43,417 nucleotides of DNA from contig JAFWUY010000027.1 of NCBI GenBank assembly GCA_017524035.1, forward strand, positions 1 through 43,417, given 5' to 3'. Positions 41,055 to 43,417 of the stretch are shown here, piece by piece. Numbering within the stretch: the stretch's first letter is position 1; every line of letters starts with the position of its first letter. Origin of the DNA: Lachnospiraceae bacterium (GTDB taxonomy: Bacteria > Bacillota > Clostridia > Lachnospirales > Lachnospiraceae). The notes under the pieces were generated by a model. That model made no database searches. It was not told where the DNA came from and worked only from the letters and a program-made list of their open reading frames with translations. The position numbers and the translations under genes were made by a program.

Positions 41055-42380
41055 ATGCTGGATAAGATCTGCGGATACATATACAGGGTCCTGTTTTGCA
41101 GGGAGGGAAGCCGCCCTGACAAGTCGGTCATAAAAAAGCTGGTTTTTCTGCACCCTGCCGGGGATACCGGGGAGCTTTACAGGGATTTTTGCATAAGGAG
41201 GATCAAACTGACCCTGGTCACGATACTCGGCGGACTGATCCTTGGAAGCATTATGAAGATTTCCGCTCTTACGGGACGCAGTATATCCGGTATGGGATTC
41301 GAAAGAAGCGAATGGAACGGGAAAAAGGAGAGGCTGGAGCTTTATGCGATATCCGGAGATGAGGTGTATGAGATCGATGTAACCCTTGAACCGAGACTTC
41401 TCGGAGAAGCGGAGCTGGATTCATATTCGGAGAGGTTTGAAGAAGAGATCGGGGAACTGATACTCGGTGAAAATGAGGACCTCCGGCATGTGAGTACGGA
41501 TCTTGCGATCGCTGAAAAATACGGGGGATACCCGTTTAAATGCGTATGGAGATCATCGGATCCGAAAAGGATAAGCGCATATGGCGGCAGGGTCGATCCT
41601 TCTTCGGAAGCCGAGGTGATGCTCACGGTCACATATTCATACGGGGATTTCAAAAAGATCATGGATATTCCGGTAAGAGTGGTACTGCCCGGGATGACGG
41701 ATAAACAGATGTTTGAAACCGGTCTGGCAGGTTTCCTGTCGGATAGTCAGGGAGAAAACCGTGAGGATAAGATCTGGACTCTTCCGTCCGAGTATGCGGG
41801 CAGGGAGCTCAGATGGGAAAAAAGGACAGAGGACGAAGGCTTTTTGATCATGGCGGTTTTTGCCGCGGTGGGAGCGGTCATATATATGGCATTCGAAAAG
41901 GACCTGACCTCCGGGACCGAACGGAAAACAGAGAACATGAGGAAGAGTTATCCGAAGATCCTGCGGCAGCTGGCGTTATACATAGGAGCAGGCATGACGG
42001 TCAAGGCTGCATTTACGAGGATTGCGGAGGATGCTCCGGAAAAAAGCGGGGAATTCATATTCGAGGAGATGAAGATCGCCTGCCTCGAGATGAAACAGGG
42101 CATAAGCGAAACACAGGTTTATGAAAGATTCGGGAAGAGAACGGGACTGGCCGAATATATCAGGCTGTCAGGTCTTCTTTCACAGAATCTTAAAAGGGGA
42201 AACCCGGGATTTACCTCGAGACTCAGGGAAGAAGCATATCAGTCGATGCACGAAAGGGTACTGGAATCCAGAAAGGCGGGGGAAAAAGCGCAGACTAAGC
42301 TCCTTGCCCCAATGATGATGATGCTTGCCGTTGTGATGGTGATGATAATGATGCCGGCATTGACCGGAATAAAGATATAA
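41055..42380 (+). CDS. TadC-like membrane protein with a large inserted domain
   Basis: GAGGAGG precedes ATG 41055. The 441-residue protein has a first transmembrane segment at about 51-71, then about 190 residues with a beta and charge pattern ('YEIDVTLEPRLLGEAELDSY', 'KKIMDIPVRVVLPGMTDKQM') that are probably outside the cytoplasm, then a second at about 263-281. The GspF/TadC domain follows ('LRQLALYIGAGMTVKAAFTR', 'GLLSQNLKRGNPGF') and a hydrophobic end at about 412-435, rich in methionine. Normal TadC is about 300 residues, so the central part is an insertion. Its role is unknown; it could contact pilin during assembly. Confidence 0.82.
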   Translation: MLDKICGYIYRVLFCREGSRPDKSVIKKLVFLHPAGDTGELYRDFCIRRIKLTLVTILGGLILGSIMKISALTGRSISGMGFERSEWNGKKERLELYAISGDEVYEIDVTLEPRLLGEAELDSYSERFEEEIGELILGENEDLRHVSTDLAIAEKYGGYPFKCVWRSSDPKRISAYGGRVDPSSEAEVMLTVTYSYGDFKKIMDIPVRVVLPGMTDKQMFETGLAGFLSDSQGENREDKIWTLPSEYAGRELRWEKRTEDEGFLIMAVFAAVGAVIYMAFEKDLTSGTERKTENMRKSYPKILRQLALYIGAGMTVKAAFTRIAEDAPEKSGEFIFEEMKIACLEMKQGISETQVYERFGKRTGLAEYIRLSGLLSQNLKRGNPGFTSRLREEAYQSMHERVLESRKAGEKAQTKLLAPMMMMLAVVMVMIMMPALTGIKI

Positions 42381-42393
42381 GGAGGACAGAAAG

Positions 42394-42570
42394 ATGATGA
42401 GATTAAAGGGATTCAGGGATTTTCTGAAGGAAGACGACGGGATGGGAACCGTGGAGGTGATACTCATTATCGTTGTGCTTGTCGGACTGGTGATCATTTT
42501 CAAAAGCAGGATCACGGAAATAGTGGAAAACCTCTTCGACAAGATCACCACACAGACCGATTCCGTATGA
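42394..42570 (+). CDS. Flp-type prepilin (major Tad pilin)
   Basis: This 58-residue gene is short. AAGGAGG precedes ATG 42394 (a second ATG follows at 42397). The prepilin signature is clear: a short basic/acidic leader, then G16-M-G-T-V-E21, with the glutamate at +5 after a cut at G16, followed by a continuous hydrophobic stretch (about 20-37). The mature C-terminus is short and charged ('SRITEIVENLFDKI'). It is the likely substrate of the prepilin peptidase gene upstream and the building block of the pilus. It overlaps the next start as ATGATGA. Confidence 0.88.
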   Translation: MMRLKGFRDFLKEDDGMGTVEVILIIVVLVGLVIIFKSRITEIVENLFDKITTQTDSV

Positions 42571-43417
42571 TGCGGCGAAGGGCTTGCGGCGGATATCTGA
42601 CCGTGTATATGACCCTGACGCTTGCAGTGCTGCTCAGTCTCTGCCTGACCATGATCGAGGGTGCGAGAAGAAGTGCCATGAGGATGCAGGCGGAGGTCAT
42701 AACGGATACCGCCATGAGAAGTGTGCTCGCAGAATACAACAGGGAACTGATGAGGCAGTACAACATATTCGCGGTTGATTCATCCTATGGGACGCCGGAC
42801 TCCGGAATGGGACAGGCTTCGCTGCACTTTAAGGATTACATGGAGAAAAACTATGATCCGGATGTCCCGATGCCCTGGCTGGATTACAGGGATTATATAG
42901 GCGCATATCCCGAAAGCGCCACTGTGGATGCGGTCAGTTACCTGACCGATGATCAAGGAGCGGTGTTCAGGGCATGTGCCATAGAGGCGATAAAGGATGA
43001 TCTCGGGCTGACACTTGCTCAGGAGGTGGTCGCCTGGGCAACAAGTTCGGAGATTACCGCGGCGGACGGGATGGACATACAGGGAGAGCTCAATTCCCAA
43101 AGCTCCGCAGTTTCTGTGGCGGCGGCAGGTGAAAGAAACAGAAGACAGTCCGAAAGGGATGCGCAGGAAAAGGAATATGAGGAAGCCTGCAAAGCAGCGG
43201 AAGAGGCGGGTGAAGAACCGCCTCAGGCTCCCGAACTGACTTCCCTTCCCGAACAGTACAGTTCACCGGTGAGCGGCATAGCCGGAAGCGTAAACAGCGG
43301 AATACTCGGATATGTTATCGACGACCCCGAAAAACTCTCGAGAAGACGGCTTGATCTGAGCGGCACTGTCTCCGGAAGAATGAATGCCGGCGATGTCAGT
43401 ACGGGAACCCTGGAATA
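42567..43417 (+). CDS. Partial TadE/DUF5702-like protein (C-terminus beyond the window)
   Basis: The frame from ATG 42567 (or 42570), overlapping the pilin stop, stays open to the window edge with no stop. The product has a short basic start and a hydrophobic helix ('YLTVYMTLTLAVLLSLCLTM', about 10-29) with E31 in 'EGARRS' after it. Then it has a soluble extracytoplasmic part of over 240 residues with a charged helix ('RRQSERDAQEKEYEEACKAA') and a glycine/serine-rich end. This fits DUF5702/TadE-like pseudopilins of clostridial Tad loci. Its full length is unknown. Confidence 0.75.
   Translation, partial: MMRRRACGGYLTVYMTLTLAVLLSLCLTMIEGARRSAMRMQAEVITDTAMRSVLAEYNRELMRQYNIFAVDSSYGTPDSGMGQASLHFKDYMEKNYDPDVPMPWLDYRDYIGAYPESATVDAVSYLTDDQGAVFRACAIEAIKDDLGLTLAQEVVAWATSSEITAADGMDIQGELNSQSSAVSVAAAGERNRRQSERDAQEKEYEEACKAAEEAGEEPPQAPELTSLPEQYSSPVSGIAGSVNSGILGYVIDDPEKLSRRRLDLSGTVSGRMNAGDVSTGTLE

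Noticed and set aside
1-43417. Mobile elements, prophage genes or CRISPR arrays.
   Set aside because: No transposase, integrase, phage structural gene, terminal inverted repeats or regularly spaced repeats were found on either strand.

Overview
The window reads as chromosomal DNA of a flagellated, Tad-piliated anaerobe of the Lachnospiraceae (Firmicutes/Clostridia). Support: Gram-positive Shine-Dalgarno sequences before most genes, sigma-A promoters, the conserved hup-rqcP-divIC-tilS-hpt-ftsH order, a DUF6240-type protein next to flagellin, and a clostridial-style Tad locus. The sporulation genes yabP, yabQ and spoIIE, usually embedded in the hup-to-ftsH block of spore formers, are absent, which suggests a non-sporulating lineage. 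No phage, insertion sequence, integrase or CRISPR array was seen; gene content is mostly core.

Layout. 1-4.3 kb: a divergent partial membrane/zinc-ribbon gene, then a DUF4867 protein, a HAD phosphatase, a PlsC-like acyltransferase with a zinc ribbon, and a small Smr protein. 4.4-8.2 kb: the most unusual part. A 2-isopropylmalate synthase (LeuA) is fused in one continuous frame to a C-terminal AraC-type DNA-binding domain. It is followed by two tandem RimK-like ATP-grasp ligases, the first interrupted by an in-frame TGA. Two CATTAAAAT direct repeats 23 bp apart lie just upstream of the leuA -35 box. 8.2-12.6 kb: a membrane-anchored PrsA/SurA-like protein, CCA-adding enzyme and a PEGA lipoprotein. 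12.6-17.5 kb: HU, RqcP, DivIC/FtsB, TilS, Hpt and FtsH. 17.5-21.3 kb: a cytoplasmic GH13 amylase-type enzyme, tRNA-Leu(UAA) and a DUF3048 lipoprotein.

21.3-28 kb: O-acetylhomoserine sulfhydrylase-type enzyme, a YbjQ-family protein, galactokinase, a convergent TPR-like membrane protein, a 35-residue membrane peptide with its own promoter and terminator, a truncated AIR-synthase-like protein, an Lrp regulator overlapping its aminotransferase, and KsgA. 28-32.8 kb: two DnaA-box-like sites, then a TPR protein with a degenerate AAA+ domain followed by glycogen branching enzyme. 32.9-37.4 kb: a 952-residue DUF6240-like protein overlapping flagellin, then FliS. 37.4-43.4 kb: a Tad pilus operon (prepilin peptidase, TadZ, TadA, TadB, TadC, Flp pilin, DUF5702-like pseudopilin) preceded by a strong promoter and a structured leader RNA.

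The strongest candidates for undescribed biology are the LeuA-AraC fusion with its putative operator and linked ATP-grasp genes, the three-hairpin leader of the Tad operon, and the TPR/pseudo-AAA partner of GlgB. All family calls were made by reading motifs; no database search was possible.
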